From contig CM065802.1 of the NCBI GenBank assembly GCA_033398695.1, positions 138,246,096-138,310,095 on the forward strand: a DNA stretch of 64,000 nucleotides. Reading direction: 5' to 3'. Below are positions 1-13,400 of this stretch, in pieces. Below the pieces are notes generated by a model, which worked only from the letters and a program-made list of their open reading frames with translations, was not told the origin of the DNA and did no database searches. Within the stretch, counting starts at the first letter, position 1. Each line of letters opens with the position of its first letter. The position numbers and the translations under genes are program-made. This DNA is from Orobanche coerulescens. Lineage: Eukaryota > Streptophyta > Magnoliopsida > Lamiales > Orobanchaceae.

Positions 1-180
1 CACAATAAAGGGCTAACTTATAAATATTATAAATTAATATATAATTTTAACTAGACGCTTCAGTGGCACTCCCATCCTTTTAGAATTAGTCGTTTCCCCG
101 CTCCCACTTCCATCCCCATCCCCGCTTCAGGCTACTAAGGTTTATGGACCCCCCACCCCCCCCTCCACCCCCCGGCTTTA
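1..180. other. Unassigned edge sequence with C-rich tract
   Basis: AT-rich start, then a C-rich stretch (about 149-176) of repeated CCCC runs. No gene or transposon end recognised. Confidence 0.4.
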
Positions 181-582
181 CATCAATATCTTCGAGGAGA
201 AATCCGTGTTAATGATGCTGCGGATGAGTTGCGCAGAGGTGATGCAGTTTCAAAGGATATAAGGACGCATTTGTGGTTCAACAAAGAAGGCAAAGGGGCT
301 GGCATCGAAGGGATATGGATTTCCAGGTTGGGGAGAACGTTTTTCTCAAGATTTGGCTGTATCATCACATGTCCTATTGCAATCTCAAATCCGAACTTTG
401 ATCGCTTTTATGGGCGTTTCGAGATAATTGGGATGGTAGGCCCCGTGGCTTATCCCTTAATTTCCTTCTCGTGTTCACCCGGTCTTTCATGCGTCACAAC
501 TGAAACAGTTATAAGGAATCACCACGCGGAAACTACTATTCCCACCCAAATGGCTTCAGATAGCCTGTTTTCCAGAGTTTGA
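181..582 (+). other. Unidentified plus-strand open stretch
   Basis: The frame is open from 181 to the stop at 580-582; the first ATG is at 229. The early part (RVNDAADELRRGDAVSKDI) has amino-acid-like composition, whereas the later part looks random. It could be an exon of a neighbouring gene or a transposon fragment. I do not recognise it. Confidence 0.2.
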
Positions 583-756
583 TACAGTAAACTCGTATGT
601 TTGGCACCAGGACAATAGGTACCCTTTTTCAACCTAGAGGACAAGGCCTTTTTGATGGGAGTATTGATAGAGGCAATCTAGTACATGCCTTCATTTTTAC
701 ACTCGAAGAAAGGAAGTCAATAATAGCTTGATTGTTGGTATTTGCAAGATCATCCA

Positions 757-845
757 GCATTTGTTGGTTGGGATTGGCAAGATATTCTTACCTGCATTTG
801 TTGGTTAGGATTTGCAAGATATGCTTACCTGCATTTGTTGGTTTA
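757..845. repeat. 37-bp tandem repeat, about 2.4 copies
   Basis: Units at 757-793 and 794-830 begin GCATTTGTTGGTT and differ at a few positions; a partial third copy begins at 831. The text just upstream (737-756) is a diverged end of another unit. Confidence 0.8.
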
Positions 846-1193
846 AGTTAGTATAACTTACAGGGTCTAGAGAGTGGAAAGGGCAAACTAGAGTAATCCT
901 TTATGATCAGCCTTTTGGCTAGGCATAATTAATCTGTTGGGGATTATTCCAGGTCTTGCATCCCTTCCCTTTTCCGTCAACAAAATCCTAATCCCATATT
1001 TATATTTCAGTATTGTTTTTTAATTGGACAAGATAAAAACAGGAAAATTCTAACCCCATATTGTTTTTTAACTCCAAAAATCTATCAACGTCTGAAGTGG
1101 TTTTAATTGGACATATGAATGAGAAACAAGAAAAAGTAAAGCACTGACTGCAATAGGTCAGCTGTAAAATCAAATTCCTGATAGTGCGATAAT
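846..1193. other. 3' flank of the large gene, no feature seen
   Basis: AT-rich sequence. The 12-mer GCCTTTTGGCTA at about 909 recalls the start of U2 snRNA but the match does not extend. A polyadenylation region for the minus-strand gene would be expected here or further left. Confidence 0.3.
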
Positions 1194-1319
1194 CTACTCT
1201 ACTTTAAACCCGGCCTGAGTCATCAAAATGGACAAGAAAGCAAGCAGAAAACAATTGCATCTCCCATTCAGGATGCTCTTCAACAGCATACTTATCACAG
1301 CATGCTGCAATCCACCATC
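1194..1319 (-). CDS. Candidate terminal exon (41 residues plus stop)
   Basis: If exon 16 splices to the AG at 1321-1320, phase 0 gives an open reading DGGLQHAVISMLLKSILNG and onward to a TAG at 1196-1194. This C terminus does not resemble the one I remember for the family, so it may be a replacement terminus, an alternative isoform or chance. A second frame of the same DNA (about 1205-1317) is also open and gene-like in composition, but it is out of phase with exon 16. Confidence 0.3.
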   Translation of the reverse strand, partial: DGGLQHAVISMLLKSILNGRCNCFLLAFLSILMTQAGFKVE

Positions 1320-1421
1320 CTAGAATGATGAATTAACATTGCTGGTAAAGAACGTTGAATGGTCTTTTACACAATAATCTTTCCTGGCTAAGAACCAAAA
1401 ACACATTAAACTACAACGCAC

Positions 1422-1490
1422 CTGCTGAGCTCTTGAAATAAGACTATGAAGCATGCGCTGGTAACTTTCAGGTTGCTCTGTCATCATTCT
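1422..1490 (-). CDS. Exon 16 (residues 1139-1161)
   Basis: 69 bp. Acceptor TTTTCTCAG; encodes RMMTEQPESYQRMLHSLISR then AQQ; donor GTGCGT, phase 0. In relatives I recall, a short exon containing NNEKLLENPYLQMRG follows, and nothing like it is visible to the left. Confidence 0.9.
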
Positions 1491-4400
1491 CTGAGAAAAT
1501 ACAAATCTTACTAAGTAAAGTTAACTTCACACTACACATTTCACATTTCAACAAGAGATCCATTACTTGCCTTCAAAAGAAAGGTTGAAGAGTAATATGC
1601 CACTCTTGCGTCCGTATCATCCAACAATTCCCTGCCAGATACCCAAAAAAATTGAAACGAAGAACTTCAACAATGAGATCAAGAAGTTGAAGAAAGTACC
1701 TGAAGAATTCTTCTCCACCAACATCTATGAAAGCAGCTGGATCGGCTGTACATTTACCAATCAAAAGTAAGAGAAGTGTAGCTCTTATATCCGATGTGCC
1801 ACCTGGAATATTTCCTCTTCCTTTGCTACCTACAGAGACGCCCAATGCAATATTATCTGTTGCAGCACCAGCAAGCTGGATCAAAGGCCAGTAGAATAAT
1901 GCAGAAGGAACACGAGCAACCAATTGCATGGGAACAATGGCTTGGCCACGAAGAAGCAATGCTGCCATGGATGCAGTATCATGGATTTGATTATGTACAT
2001 TTTTTCCCAGTTTGGTAGGATCTCCAACAAAATCAGCACCCTGCCCAACATTCTCGTGCTCTGCTCCATCTGCCTTATTCGTCGCCCTTTCTGATTTACT
2101 AGAATCTTGACAGTGAACTGTATCTCCAAATGGCATTGCATCAGTATCCGCAACTTTCAAGCAAAGTTGAGATAATAGAATATCACACATCTGTTCATGT
2201 AAGTTCAAGGCATCATAAGATAATAGAATAAAACAAATATAAGATAATTTTACTCCGACTTGTATAATGCACCCAATACATAACTGGATCACACAACCAA
2301 TGAAGTATGTGTGGAAGCCAAGATTTTTTTAATTCTTCATAGAAGCATTAGTGGTTTAGATTAAAAGGCCACTCTTAGAATATAAGCTAGTAAACTTCAA
2401 ACACGACATTCAAAATAATTACCTTCAAAATATTCATTCGATCAGTTTCGTTTATTTGAGCCATCAAGGACAAGGCACAGCTCATGATATCTACTACTGC
2501 ATTCGCTTTATCAAGACGACTCTTGTCATTAATAAGGGGCGCAGATTGACTGCGCATTACATGTTCGATTTCATTCTCATCTAGCAAAAATTTGCACTGG
2601 ATCAGCAGCCTTTCCAGAACAAACAGAAAACCCCATCTGATTTTATTATTTTTTGACTTTAGAAGCCCACACATAAGCCAAATTGGTAAATGAACGTCGA
2701 GCGAAGCTGAATAATCATTAACAGCAGCAAGGGAAATTTTTTTCTCCAGATTTTCAATGCCCGACCAGAGATTCATATCTCCTTCCCCACTGATTTCTGC
2801 AATCAGCAAGTCTCCCAACCATAAGTACCCATTATGTCGGTAAGAACTATGTTCAGAATGAAGAAGAGAATGTAAAGTGGTCCAAGATAGCTTTGCATTC
2901 GAAGAAACATTTCCAAGACCTCCATCAACGCTTTCAACAGATTTGCATAATTTCGTGATCTGAATCATTTTAGTGAATTCCCTGTCTACGCGTGTGAACG
3001 ATCCTACGAGTGTGTCCAACCTCTCTACAATCTTCTCCAATAGCTGCAAATGGCAGATAATCAAAAAAAGATAAATACATGTGAAACGACCAAAATCCTC
3101 TTCGTCTCCTCAGTGAATGTGTGCTAAAATGCCATACCACCTCTATAAGGAATTATAGACAAAAAATCAAAAGGTACAAAAGAACTCCTATGAGCAAACG
3201 AATTTTTTTCTTCTTCCTCCTCCTTTTCGTTTGAAAAAATCTGGGTTGTGTGAAACGGACATGCAACATGACAGTTACAAAATTAGACCAGAACATAAGT
3301 CCTCCATATAATATATTATAGAAAGGTAACAGGCTATGAATCATGCTTTCAAGGTTGGATATGTTTGACCCGTGTCCAAAAATGAAATTGACATAAGAAA
3401 GTAAACACAGGCAACTGAAGTTGAAAACCCACATGATAGGGACAGCTGTAGCCACTCGCATATTATCATTCATAAATTCGACCATGATGGATGGTTAAAA
3501 CGTGGGAAGATCATAACTAAATGGAGTAATCAATACAAGGGCAGAACAATGTGGGATAAGTTTCAAATTTCAATATGCATCAAGGAACTAGTTGCCTTCT
3601 CATAAAGAGAACTGGATACGTTGTTCACAGGTTGAAGCCAGTCCTACAGAATTTAAAACTAAAATCTTCAGATATCAGAATACAGTTGGTCCAATGGCAA
3701 CATCAACAGATGGCAGAAAGCAAATCCAACTTTATGGTTAAACACAAAATTGCTAGGATGGCACTCAAATCTGACAGTATTCATCAAGGGTGAGGGGTGA
3801 AGACAGTGGAGAAATCACTCCCATAGAGTTCCAGAATCAGAAACCTTGCGAGGGAAAAGAGATAAGTACTCTTGCACATGAAGTGAGCACGAATGAAATA
3901 GGATGCAGAAGAGAGGATAGAGATGATGAAAGGTGAAACAAAATACAAGATAACATAGTGCGACATAATGTTCGCAATGTATTCAAAATGACCAATTCGC
4001 ACATAGTGTTCACCCCTTTTGCTCTAGTAGGACGAAGGCTTCTAAATCATCTCAAATTCAAAATCTATGAAGGACACACTTAAATTGGGAATTTTACCCG
4101 TGTCGTTTCCCCGTGTCACGTCCTATTTTACGTGTAAAAAAGCGTATCCGTGTAGTGTCCCTGGTCATGTCCCATATCAAATCCCGTGTTCGTGCTTCCT
4201 AGGTCAAAATCAAGTCCTTTACCATCCATGTAAACAAATATGTATTCTTTCTCATTACACGATACGAACTATTTGAACATTTAGGCACTATAGAAACATC
4301 ATTTCCAAAGAGAACATTCCCTTGGTGCATCTAGCGAATTTATAACTATATAACCACGTGACTGAAAAATATTCTTCGCATACGTAGCATATTCTTGTAT

Positions 4401-7400
4401 TCCTTCAGATTATTACGGTATTACCCTATCTCCCACTTCCTTTAAGATGTATATATAGAAATTCTCTGAATATATGCCTACATTAAACTAATCAATTGAT
4501 CAACTAGAAATGCAGAGAACGGAAAATTCCTGCATTAATTGTTCAGTTCCTTCTCAATATATTGAGCTGGTACAAAAGTGAGCTAACCTACTCTTTTATC
4601 ACACAGCAGAAGGAAAATCAGGCTATAGTTCTGTAGGCAAAATAAAAAAATTAGAAATATACCGTTAAGAGCCGATCATTATCAGGATATGTGGACAATG
4701 CTGTAGAAATTGATCTCCTCAATAGTTCCAGAATACCTTCAACACTCAACTTGACAGGTATATGCAACGCTTCGGGTGCATCAGCAAGCAAAAGCAACGC
4801 AGCAATAGGTCGAACCTCATCGTCGCAGTACTCCGAAACTCCAGCAGCTATACAAGCCTCATTTATTTGATGTAATACATAATCAAAAAGCACCAGATAA
4901 AGATATCGCCTCTCTTTCCTTGAGTTTGAAACCACCAACTGCATTGGAAAAATGAATATGCAAATTTTCCAATAATTCAAGAGTGTATTTTAAGCCGATA
5001 AATCATTCAAAATATGGTTTTATGGAGAGCAATAGCCACCACCCTTTGGTGGTCCATATGGTTGGAAAACAATGACAGAATCTTAGCGACGGAAAAGAGT
5101 CCATTTTAGGGTGTTCAGGTATAAAAAGTTCAATTATTTGGTTGTGTCCGATTTGAGACTGCAGCCTTGCTCTATGATGCTTTTGTCAAGGCCATGTGTA
5201 GTCTTCTGTGGATATCTGTTAATCCACTAGTTGTAACATTTATAGAGCATAAATAATACAAGGGTTTTTTATCAAAAAAAAAGGGAAAAGATTAATTTCA
5301 GGTAGCATCGCATTTTATAAATCATTTAAGCAACGTTGCCACTAGCGAATAGCAGCCAGTAGCAACCAGGCACACTCTTCGCTATTTGGCCGCTGTTTCC
5401 CGTTACTTGTCCAAAAACACACAGTGAAAGAGAGATAAAGAGCCGTTACGCGTTGTTAACCTGAATCACGACTGCTATTGTCGCTATTGACAACTATGCA
5501 TTTAAATGATTCCTGTGAAACGCACACCAGAAACACCTCGAGTGGTTCAAACATGGTACAAGGAGACACTCAGCATGACCTATGTCTTTTTTACTAATAA
5601 CAACCGCAAAAGAATACTGAAAAGTATGATTATTTGCTAAAAAGAAACAAGTTTACTTAAACTACGTGCCACTATTTTACAATTTCCCACATCGGTTGCA
5701 TAGAGAAGTGAGGAAAGATATATAAGTGAGTCAACCATTTACCTTTAGCCACAATATTGAGTTAAGTTAGGAGTCCCTAGCTTATATGCCTATGGTTCAA
5801 CCTGCCGAATTCGGGTGGGCTGCGAAAAGGGGCTATACGATAGTGGACCCAGGGGTTTCCATGCTCGATGTGAGCGCAAGGGGGTTGGGAAATGGGCCTT
5901 GGTATGGCTGCCACCAGGAGTGTGCCGTCCGTGGATGTACGGTTTGAAAGGGGGATAAATTGTTACGATATCACATCGGTTCCACATGAAAGTGTGGAAG
6001 GGTATATAAATGGGAGTCAACCCTTTACCTCTTGCCATGGTTTTGGTTAAGTTAGGACTCCTAGCTTATATGAATAACACACTATTTTGTTACTAAAAAA
6101 AAATCCATTACGCCAATACAATAGGAGGACTCAGGTGAATAGATGAGAGCATTTTGTGAAGCTTCTTCTGAGAAGACGTTCCACATGACAAAACACATGA
6201 AAATTGGAGGAACAAACATAAAGTACAGTAACTGATGAATACATGTGAGACTTTAAAAAATGACAAATGATGCCTTCCGATAGTACATTTACAGCATAAA
6301 ACTATAGATCTGACTTTTGCAAGCATGTATAAAGGATAATTTCTTTCTCCTAATAATGAAGACAAAAAAGCATGCTAAAAGATCCTTCGAGAAGTAGGAA
6401 AATATTAACTATGCCAGGGAAAGTTGGAGCTAGCTGAGATAATGCTCCTCATAGTTTTTACATAAACAGAATTTGGCACAGGTCTTCATTCTAGACAGTC
6501 TAGTCCAAAGGAAGTGATTAGATTAATACCTCCTCAAATATAAAGTCAATTCCTCCAATTAAATCAACTTGGCTAACAAGAAACAATGGGATTTCTGAAA
6601 CAACTTTAACAGGTCCCTCAGACGCTTGATAAAACATGTTTGTCATCATGTAGATAAGCTTGCAATGAACTATTTCTGCCCAAGAGTTTCTCCTACTAAT
6701 CTGCATGAGAACCTTAATAACCTGTGAGCAAAGGAAAGCATTTGCTGAGTATATGTGAACACTATTCGCTGGAAAATATATAAGAGGCAGTGAGTACTTC
6801 ATTGTTGCATAAATCTTTTTCTAGCCACAAGTTAAAAAACCATATTTTCTAGCCATTTAAGATACAAAGAGTAAAATGCCCTCCAGCCTAAAAAACCAAC
6901 ACCAACTGACCCTCTTGTTCCATCATGCCAAATCAGAGAAACAGCGACTCAAATTTTGTTCTCTGTTAATAAACTCAGGCGAGACTAACAACAGATCCGA
7001 TGGATGACAGGAGACGAAGAGACACCGGGCGACACAGCGGTTTGCCGCCGGTAGAAACCCCCGCCATGACGCAGAGGCAAGGCCTAAAACTCACATTTTT
7101 TGTCCTTCTTTACAATGTTTTTCACAGATTTATACATTTTGTTGGTGAATAACTGCTAATTATTTGTTGGGTATGATTAATTTTTGGTTTATTGTGTTTG
7201 AGTTAGAATGTGGATATCTGTGTTATTTGGTCGCAATTTGGCTCGATGTGTTTAAATTATTTGGTTTGGTATGTATTATTTGGCTCCGTTAATACCAATC
7301 TTTGGTAGTAGGTCTTGTGCACTAGAATTCAGATTTATCCACTTTCTTGAGATAGTGATTCCTATGTTGATACACCTCATCCATAAAGTATATTCCCTCC

Positions 7401-10400
7401 GTCCCACTTGAAGAGGGTATTCTTCAAACATGATTTTGTCCCAATTGAAGAGGGTACTTGCAAAATAAAATCTTAATATCTAATTAAAATTTGTATATTA
7501 TTCCTTAAAATTAGAGTTTTGCGTTATATAAATTACAATTTTAGTTGATTGAAAAAATAAATTTTAAAATGAGTGAGAAAAGCTGGTTTAAAACGAGTTG
7601 TACCTACGTTAACATGACACTAGAAAGTTATACCTTAACCAAATTACCCTCTTCAAATGGGACGGAGGGAGTATGTAAGTTCCATGTCAAATGTTCTTCG
7701 GGCTCGGCACTAATTAGAAGCAATATTTCAGGCAGATGATCATGTATAAATAGGGTATTGTCCTATATAAATAGGTCTGCCAATCAATATAGATAAAATT
7801 TGAGTATGCTGTGAATGATATTTGCTCTGCAACTAGTAGATGGCAATGCCAGGTTAAAGAGATACTCACTCTAATATCAAGACCTTTTAATCTGCTCCTT
7901 CGGATTTTGCCTCTATCACAAACGAAATACAGTAAACAGCTTAAGGAAGAAGCCCAGACAGCCTCCTCTTTCTCTTCTATCTGTGAAGAGTTATGTATTA
8001 AAGAGAAATAATAACAATAATGTATTAACTTATATACATAACCATTGACATAAACAACGAATACTTGTGGTATACCATAATAGGAAGACAACGATGAAAC
8101 AATAAATGCACGGAGAATAACATTTAGCTACTGGAATAAAACATGTTTCATCTGGCAGTCTTTGAGTTGTGATTAGTGTACCAAAACACATGAACTTGCA
8201 TGCAGGAGCAGTTAAAGCTAAAGAAAAATTAACTGAATGTCTAACAAATCATCATTTCCAAAATAATGAATCAACAAGATATGAAAGTAGGATGGAGACA
8301 CGGATTTAGATGCAATGTTATCAATGGCTTGGGCTCCGATGGCGATCCATAATAATCCAATTGCAATGTTCTAAAAGGCGCTACGCGGTAGGCGGGCGGA
8401 CGGGGACCTTCTAGTGTCTAGGCCTTGGAGGCGGCGCCTAGGCAGCTAGGCGCTACTCGCTAGGCGTTTTTTTTTATATTTTATATTTTCTTTATTTTTA
8501 TATATGCATACAAAATGCATATATAAGGGAGCAAACACCTTCAAGCATGTACTTACCCCATTCCAAAAGCCCAAGCTCATAACCGTAGCATATGCCAACT
8601 TACCCCTCGAAGTCTTGGAGAATTCTCAACTTGTCATTTTTCTCATGAATGCTTTGCAAAGTCAAGAAATATGTTGCAGATCCGACCCGATCCCAGACCC
8701 GACCCGCTCTGCCTAGACCCACTAGACCCGCCTAGCCCGCCTGGACCCGCCTCAGCCCGCCTAGAGCCTCCTACCCGCCTGGCAGGACCGACTATTGGGT
8801 AGTCGGGGCGGAGGTCGACCTTCTAGCGCCTAAGCGGTGCCTAGGCAGCCGCCAAGCCGATTTTTAGAACATTGTCCAATTGTTCATCTTCTTCAACATG
8901 ACGGGGCGCTAGAAGGTAGGCAAAACTCTGCAATTCTGGTAGCAGTTTGGCTAGGTATCATGTGGGCAGTTTGGAAAAGCAGGAACCAATCACATATTTA
9001 GTGGCAAAACACCTAATTTTGATAAAATAGTAGAAGAGGTCAAGGTGAAATTGTGGCCACAACAGGGTTCTAAAACTCCAAACTCGCTCGGCGAGGTGGG
9101 GAGTTTTCAATTACTCGGGGATTAATTAGAAAAAATCAGATAGGCGATAATTTTAACATAAATAATATAATCTGACAAACGTTTATAATATCCATGAAAA
9201 TCCAAAATATTAAGAAAATAGGGGTATAAAATTAAGAATCTAAACATGAAGAGATTTCTTGAACATTAATTTTTCAACACCCAAGCAACAAAGCATGCAT
9301 ACCAAAAACTTAAGGGTGTTTTTATAAACTTTAAAACTTAAATGAATGAAAATGAAATAATTCAAGATATTGACTTGAAATTTATAAAAGACAAAGGGCC
9401 GCTCGGACATAGAACCCTAGCCGCCTCCACATCTCCACTTCTTTTCTCTTCTCAAATTAAATCAACCGCCTCGACCTCTTCTAGTTCTTCTCTTCTATTA
9501 TATAATCAAATCGACACATAGTACAAAGATGAACCAGAGAGAGACGGCACACACAGAGACACGAACTAAGAGAGACGAACGAACTGAGGGACTCGTACGG
9601 GTAAATCGCACTCAAAATCGCACATTGTTCTTGATTTTTTTTGAAATTTTTACACAGTACAGGCCTTCCGGTAGGGTTGAAAAACAATCAAAAAAATAAG
9701 AAGGCCCATTACAACGACATAATTCCATCTGGAATTTAAAAAATTGCAACTCAACAGTCGTGTAACTCGCGAGTTTCTCCGAGTCACGACCGATTATTAT
9801 GCTAGCCAAATATTGCTCAACAAGCAAGGAAAATCAACTTGGTGAGCTGCCGAGTACCAAGTTCATGCCGAGTAATCGCTGAGTCGGGCCGAGTTATAGA
9901 CCACTAGGGCATGGTTACATGTAAACCTTCCGGTGGTTAGGAATTTTTCTGTGTTAGATTGGTTCCTTGAACCACTCCAATGTGGTGGTTTTTAGCCGCA
10001 ACGGCAATATCCTGTATCTGCAAACGTCTGAGTACTCCTGGTACACATTTCAGTAATAAAATTCCTTTAACTGATAAAATAAAATAAAATGGAGACATGT
10101 AAAAGAACAAGCTTGATCAATTCTTAGTATATAGGTGGTTTTCTCAATTTCACATAACTTTGGTGCTTGCACCATCATAGTGATGTAATCGAGGAATATT
10201 GGTCAGTTTCATTTCTAAGAAGAAAGAAGTGCTCACTTTTAAAAGAAGACATGCATGATGTACCAAAGTTGGATAACATGCTTGAAAGCAAGATCAAGAA
10301 AATTGGTGAGAAAAATGTTATGCAGGTGGTGACAGATAGTGGTGCGGAGTATAAGGCAGCAGATGCGCTCTAAGAGACTAGATACCTACTTTATTTTGGA

Positions 10401-13400
10401 CTCCATGTGCTGCCTATTGTCTTGATTGGATGCTAGAGGACATAAGCAAAATAACAAGTTTTGTACAAAGTTTGTACAATCATAGGGATGCGTCGCGCTA
10501 GCTAATCTGTGTCGAGGATTGGAGGGTGATCAACATTGGCAAAAACAGAGAACGGCGAGAAAGTTTGTGACACTGTGTTCTCAACACTATTGGCATAATG
10601 TAAGAGAGTGCATACAATTATCACAACCACTTCTTGTGGTATTATGGGTTGTAGATGGTGATGAAAGGCCCTTTTTGCCAGAGATTTCATATGTTATGGA
10701 TTATGCCAAAATAAGATCAAAGCATCATTCGATAAAAAACGAGCATTGCAGAAAAAAAAAAAGTACTTAATATAATTGATGATCGCTGGAAGAGCCAAAT
10801 GGGTAAAGCAATACATGGGGCTGGATTGTTTCTTAGTTCGGGAAAATACTTTGATGTTGTATAAAACGATCATGCCAGTTAAAAGAAGACTTTAATGATG
10901 TGCTTGAGAAGATGATCATTGATAGGACTACAAGAAACAGGATAAGCAATTACGCAAATGACTAAAAAACTTCTTGACAAGACTTTGCAGAAGATGGCAG
11001 TTTAGTAGTAAGTACATGTTATATTTGGGGTACAAGTTGATTCATTTTAAATGCATATTGATATTAAATATCTGATATCTTCTATTTTATTTTTATAATA
11101 GTTTATTGGTGGATGCTTATGGAGGCCGTGCGCCTGAGCTTCAATCATTTGTGAAGCGTATCTTGGTCTTTGTTGCTCATCTTCCAGTTGTGAACACAAT
11201 TGTTGTACATTTGAGTTTGTATGTGCCTATATATTTTTTAAAGCATTTCTTGTCAGTTTTTACTATTTATACTTGAAGTCTAATGGCATTTTATTCATTT
11301 GATAAATTAAGATTCATGCAAGAGGAATTTATTAGAACATCAACATTCAAATGACTTGGTGTATCTCCAAAAACAACCGGAAGATTCAAGATTCAAAAAA
11401 GAGGCGTGAATTTGGGAAGAATTTGATCCACTTGTACTTGATAACTTTCAATGGAATAATGAGTGGATCAGCAACAACGAGGATAGTTTCTGGAGTGCTG
11501 TGGATAAAGCTCAAGGTGCATCATCTGCGCTTCAGGGACGCAATCTTCCAAGGAGATCCCAAGGTGCTACTACTAGTGGCTTCGTTACCTACACTACACG
11601 TAGCACTAGTTCGAAATTACATGATTTCGACTTAGATCAAGAAGACTATATTCCTATTGACGATGAAGAAGTGGAAGATGATTATGGTATATCATCTTCC
11701 GGACCAACTAATGACAATACTCACAAAGGAGATGAAGATGAAAATGATGTTGAGACAGATGGCTTTGCTTGAGTTATTAGATAGTCATCACATGTTTTTG
11801 TTGGCTAGTCTACAACTTCAAATATATTTAAATGTTACTGTGTAGTGACTATGATCTATTATAGATATTTGTCGAATTTGAAGTTATATTCTATTAGATT
11901 TTGATGAAAACCATGAAATTGTTGTGTTTTTAGTTAAATTATACATTACGAAAGAATATATGTATACGAACTTCCTGTCAACTTGGCACGACTAGTCGGA
12001 CAACTTGTCCTCTTGACACTACATAAGCAACTTAGCTCAACTTGCCGTCACAATAAGCATGGGAAGTACCTAGTGATCTACCACCAGCAATAATCCACTA
12101 AAAGGAGATCAACAGAAAAAAATGAAACAGAAAGTCAGATGTTCAAAACACCAAAGAGGACAGAAACTGCAAATTATGGTCATAGATAAGTCATATACCT
12201 GAACAAGATGAAGAAGCGCCTCAAAGAGAATCCCCAAAATCCAACTCTCAAACTTAACAATAGCCGAGGCATTATTTGTTTTCTTGAGAAAGTCAGATTC
12301 TATAATTCCATGTGAAGAAATTTGAGCTCCACTGTCAAAAAATGTTTCATGGGAATACTGTTCCCCTATCGTAGTAGAACCATCGGGTGCTGGCGGCTCC
12401 AGCAGATGTGCATGCACTCCAAGGTTAATAATTAAATCAAAAGCTCGAGCCTTTGACATCATGTTAGCAGAATTTAACATGTCCTACAATGTTACAACAA
12501 CAATTAGATTTAACCACATTTCTACAAAAAATCATGTCAGAAGCAGGAAGCACCTCTAGCAAGGATAGAGCGAGAGGAGCAGCAGTCTTGGAATCCAAAA
12601 TATACCTGCAAAACAAGTTACAACTCAAACTATCAGGTTGAGCAGATAGATTTTATAGTAAATAAAACTTCGGTCATGGCTACTCAGTCGCTTGTGGTAA
12701 CTCTAATTAGTTAGTTCACTGAATGAAGTTAAATTGAAATGATGAAAAGACCTCAAACCTATTCATGCCCATCAAAATTTAAGAACTTAAACTAAGTGAC
12801 CAGCACATTTTTTGACAAGCACAAAAATGGCATCGCTGACTTACTTTATCGAGATAAAAAGTTGCACAAGTATTACAACACCACAAACATAAGCTGCTAT
12901 CTTTCAGAAGTTATCCCCATTTACACAGTCAACATTGTCTTCGCTCAGTCTCCCCCACGCATGCATATGCATGCAAGTTTATATAAACTTAGGATACATA
13001 CAGAGAGAGAAGAGTGTCCATGTGCTGGTATGTGTCATAGTAGATACATAAGACTTAAAAAAAAGGATAAAAAGGAAAAATCACGAGACATACATGTCAA
13101 TTACAAGTTTGACCAGAACGTTGACAGCAACATCCATTGATGGCTTCCCGCTGTGTCTTAATTTAGACGAGACTGTCAAGTGATTGGAACTGGCAGCAGA
13201 TGTCCCCGAGCGAACAGCGCCAATCACCTCACATACCTCCACAGGATTCAACCGCAAGAGTTGTTGTTCACTGGAAAATCAGAATATTGGGGGAGAGAAA
13301 TTCCAACCAACTAATTGGAGCATGTATACACAAAGGCTGAGGAATGCATACGGATACAAATTTTCCCTCAGGAAAGTCACTATTAAAGAAGGTGATGCCA

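Larger units (their letters stand above)
5675..6079 (+). mobile_element. TRIM-type miniature LTR retrotransposon
   Basis: Two direct repeats of about 115-119 bp (about 5675-5790 and 5961-6079) share CACATCGGTT, a TATATAA box, AGTCAACC and CTAGCTTATATG. A purine run (AAAGGGGGATAAA) lies just before the second repeat, as a polypurine tract should. The element is flanked by the 5-bp duplication CACTA (5670-5674 and 6080-6084). It is 405 bp with no coding capacity and sits in intron 11. Confidence 0.7.

Noticed and set aside
905..950. Possible U2 snRNA gene (GCCTTTTGGCTA word)
   Set aside because: Only about 12 bases match the U2 5' region; the following sequence does not, and no upstream snRNA promoter elements are visible.
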